Origin: Planctomycetota bacterium | GTDB taxonomy: Bacteria > Planctomycetota > Phycisphaerae > Phycisphaerales > SM1A02 | Reading direction: 5' to 3' | Assembly: GCA_014381385.1 (NCBI GenBank) | Contig: JACNLR010000079.1 | Span: 1 to 7,978, forward strand | DNA length: 7,978 nt | In this document: in pieces, positions 5,952 through 7,978 of the stretch | How positions within the stretch are numbered: the stretch's first letter is position 1 | Layout of the letters: each line of letters begins with the position of its first letter | The notes under the pieces: model-generated | What the model was told of the DNA's origin: nothing | Seen by the model: only the letters and a program-made list of their open reading frames with translations | Database searches by the model: none | Made by a program: the position numbers and the translations under genes

Positions 5952-7229
5952 CTAATTCGTTAAATAGTTCACAATAAGAATTGATGCGATTACTACTAGC
6001 AGTAGTAACTGTGCAATAAGCAGTTTTTTTGGTAACACTTGGTACCAAACGATTGGCAATAAAAAGGCCCACGTGAGCAAGAACCGGTCAAAGACAAAAC
6101 CTCTCGTAAAACCATAGAGCAACCATCCAAAAGCTAGTGACCAAAAAGCAATTGAACCAACCCTTGCTGATTTCTCTTTGCAAGCGAACAACCCCGCAAG
6201 GCCTGCAAGTCCTATACCAGCAAGGAATGCAAAAATATATTGCTGCACGTATGCGTTGGACGTTATGTTCAGTACTACTGTTGCAACTAAACCTTGAAAG
6301 CGGTCAGTATTATTTTCGTAATCGATAAAATCTGGCACAGATAAATCCGGCATAGCTACGACAATCAACATACACCCGATGAAGAATGCCGCACAAATTC
6401 GCCTTCTCGCGTTCTTAATGCGCCAGCCTGTAATTGCAAAAACGCCAACAAATGGCACAAGTGCTGCAGCAAGATATGCCATACTTTCAAGTCTAATTCC
6501 AAGTCCATGCAGCGTCTGGTACTCTGGGCTCACTAAACCACCCCAGTGCAACCACAGTGGAATACGAAGTAGACCTGCAACTGCACTTGCAATCCACCAT
6601 GGCCAACTTTGCTTACCTTGCAAGGCAAATGCTGTAAAACAAACTGCACCAGCCAATGCGACAACATGAATCCTGCTATGTAGAGCGAGCGTTATAGCAA
6701 CGCAGTACAGAACGGGTCCAAGAACGCGTTTCCATTTTGGAATGTTTTCCTGCGTCCCCCAGATGTAAAAAGCAACTGCAAGAACAGACAAAAGTAAAAA
6801 GGAGATTTCTCCCATTACAATCTCACTGAATAGCATGTTGTACGGTATCAACAACCAACCTACAGCAATATAAAGTAATTCACGCTTGTAAACAGCACTA
6901 CGTACAGCAATCCAAGCAAGTACAAAAAAGGCAAGCGCCGAACTCCAAAGACTCACAAGCCGCAAGTCGTTTAACGATCCACCTAGTAATTTTCCGAAGA
7001 ACGCATACTGCCAAATCATCGCAGGACCTTTCGTTTCCTCGTAATCGATAGCAGTCTGAAACGACCATCCTTTTTCCATTATGTCCACAATTGGCACTGT
7101 TATATATTTTGCATCGAGGATTGGACCTTTTGTCATTAAATCCGTCATCCATCGGATACCAAATAAGACAACTACAACCAAAAGAGTCGCCCCTATAACC
7201 CAAGAAATAGTTCCCTTAGACTCAGTCAT
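5952..7229 (-). CDS. Polytopic membrane protein resembling GT-C glycosyltransferases
   Basis: A 425-residue integral membrane protein with roughly 10-12 hydrophobic helices, beginning with TM1 at residues 10-25. The layout recalls the GT-C/PMT-like group, which transfers sugars from polyprenyl-phosphate donors on the outer face of the inner membrane. After TM1 an outward loop carries D39 (ILDAKY), then a TKGPAMIW stretch (66-73) in the place of the family's KPP/HPP-type motif. DRFLL (381-385) near the C-terminus is like the family's RYLLP segment. The match is by pattern only; specificity cannot be told, and an O-antigen ligase-like or unassigned membrane protein remains possible. The ATG at 7229 is chosen because it overlaps the upstream FkbM gene's stop by eight bases and has a GGGGG run just upstream; a GTG at 7244 would add five residues. 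The overlap suggests translational coupling. It is convergent with the DUF1844 gene. Confidence 0.65.
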   Translation of the reverse strand: MTESKGTISWVIGATLLVVVVLFGIRWMTDLMTKGPILDAKYITVPIVDIMEKGWSFQTAIDYEETKGPAMIWQYAFFGKLLGGSLNDLRLVSLWSSALAFFVLAWIAVRSAVYKRELLYIAVGWLLIPYNMLFSEIVMGEISFLLLSVLAVAFYIWGTQENIPKWKRVLGPVLYCVAITLALHSRIHVVALAGAVCFTAFALQGKQSWPWWIASAVAGLLRIPLWLHWGGLVSPEYQTLHGLGIRLESMAYLAAALVPFVGVFAITGWRIKNARRRICAAFFIGCMLIVVAMPDLSVPDFIDYENNTDRFQGLVATVVLNITSNAYVQQYIFAFLAGIGLAGLAGLFACKEKSARVGSIAFWSLAFGWLLYGFTRGFVFDRFLLTWAFLLPIVWYQVLPKKLLIAQLLLLVVIASILIVNYLTN

Positions 7230-7978
7230 GCTGCCCCCGAACACACAATATATTTACATAGGAATCTGAAGGACACTGTTTCTTGATTTCTTCCGCTTTT
7301 GTTTTTTTAATCTCACCTGTTACGTCATCAACGACAGTAAAATCGAAAGAAAGTGACGACAACCATTCTAAAATTTCATCCGTGCTTGAACCCGCATCTT
7401 GTAACTGCATAGGAGAAAGTTCCCAGATAATTTTAATTGACTTGTTGTCCTCTAGAACCCGACGCATCCCGCGAAAGGCAGCTGCTTCAGCGCCTTGCAC
7501 ATCCATTTTAATAACATCTACCCTTTCACCAATTCCTATGTAGTCATCAAGCGTTGTGCAAGAGACTTCAACTGTATTTCTACCGCCTTTGTGAAACAAT
7601 TGGTGATCACCTGTATTAAATTTTGACATGTGCAAATGCGCCTGACCAGTAACATCTGAAACAGCGAATTGATTCATCTCGACCCGAGCTGTGCATTGAT
7701 TTGCTTCAATGTTTTTTCCCAACATTTCGTAATTGCCGGGGTGGGGCTCAAACGCAATAACTCTTCCCGACTGACCAACCCATTTTACCGCGGGCAGCGT
7801 GAACAAGCCAACATGGGCTCCGATATCGACAAAGGTCATACCTTCATCGAGCAATGACTCTAACAACTTCGTTGTAACTGGCTCATATTCACCTGTGGAT
7901 TCTGCTTCAAGCGTAACTCCAAAATCACCACTAGGGAGCGTAAAGTCGAATCCGCAACGATGGAGCTTGCCTGCTTGT
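7222..7978 (-). CDS. FkbM-family SAM-dependent methyltransferase, N-terminus cut by window edge
   Basis: Predicted to transfer a methyl group from S-adenosylmethionine, typically to a hydroxyl of a sugar or other small molecule; the substrate here is unknown. The frame stays open from the right edge (first full codon 7975-7977), giving 251 visible residues. The SAM-binding motif I, VDIGAHVG, is encoded at 7830-7807. It is followed by VIAFEPHPGNYEMLGKNIEAN, where the acidic residue after motif I is the usual ribose contact, and then QFAVSD. Downstream come the family-typical TTLDDYI, VDVIKMDVQGAEAAAFRGM and IIWELSP. A TTG at 7866 lies inside the conserved domain and is not a believable start, so the true start is beyond the window. 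The stop at 7222-7224 overlaps the start of the GT-C-like gene, which suggests the two act on the same glycan or lipid product. This functional link is inference. Confidence 0.85.
   Translation of the reverse strand, partial: QAGKLHRCGFDFTLPSGDFGVTLEAESTGEYEPVTTKLLESLLDEGMTFVDIGAHVGLFTLPAVKWVGQSGRVIAFEPHPGNYEMLGKNIEANQCTARVEMNQFAVSDVTGQAHLHMSKFNTGDHQLFHKGGRNTVEVSCTTLDDYIGIGERVDVIKMDVQGAEAAAFRGMRRVLEDNKSIKIIWELSPMQLQDAGSSTDEILEWLSSLSFDFTVVDDVTGEIKKTKAEEIKKQCPSDSYVNILCVRGQHD

Noticed and set aside
1..7978. tRNA, rRNA, CRISPR array or transposon ends
   Set aside because: Coding sequence covers nearly the whole window, the largest gap is about 71 bases, and I saw no cloverleaf, regular direct repeats or transposase.

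Overview
The window is about 8 kb of AT-leaning (GC estimated by eye in the low-to-mid 40s percent), gene-dense bacterial chromosome with eight protein genes, two of them cut by the window edges. I see no RNA gene, CRISPR array, insertion sequence or phage gene. The gene families suggest a Gram-negative-type bacterium, most likely a planctomycete-like one. The hints are a DUF1844 protein with a charged N-terminal arm, a secreted helical protein ending in an EF-hand and Arg/Gly-rich tail, and a SurA-like lipoprotein. This taxonomic call is inference from protein style, not from a marker gene.

Layout. Positions 1-921 (minus) hold an SDR-type L-threonine 3-dehydrogenase lacking its C-terminal end. 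It is head-to-head with a short RlmN-type radical-SAM rRNA methyltransferase (948-1895, plus), with only 26 bases between the two ATG codons. A 12-bp AT-rich inverted repeat at the rlmN stop lies between rlmN and the convergent 553-residue secreted EF-hand protein (1944-3605, minus). Upstream of that, on the same strand, are a YraN/UPF0102 protein (3676-4134) and a SurA/PpiC-like lipoprotein (4066-5350 region), which overlap each other out of frame. These three minus-strand genes could be one transcription unit, led by the lipoprotein. Divergent from it is the DUF1844 gene (5422-5898, plus). It converges on a polytopic membrane protein resembling GT-C glycosyltransferases (5952-7229, minus), whose start overlaps by 8 bases the end of an FkbM-family methyltransferase (7222 to the right edge, minus).

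How the genes fit together. Threonine catabolism and rRNA modification are housekeeping. The lipoprotein, the secreted EF-hand protein and the membrane glycosyltransferase/methyltransferase pair all point to the cell envelope. The FkbM/GT-C pair looks translationally coupled and may build and methylate a surface glycan or glycolipid.

I found no convincing new biological system. The points most worth checking are the N-terminally short RlmN, the long out-of-frame overlap that adds a hydrophobic leader to YraN, the parvulin-like domain without its usual histidines, and the tandem-helical EF-hand protein.
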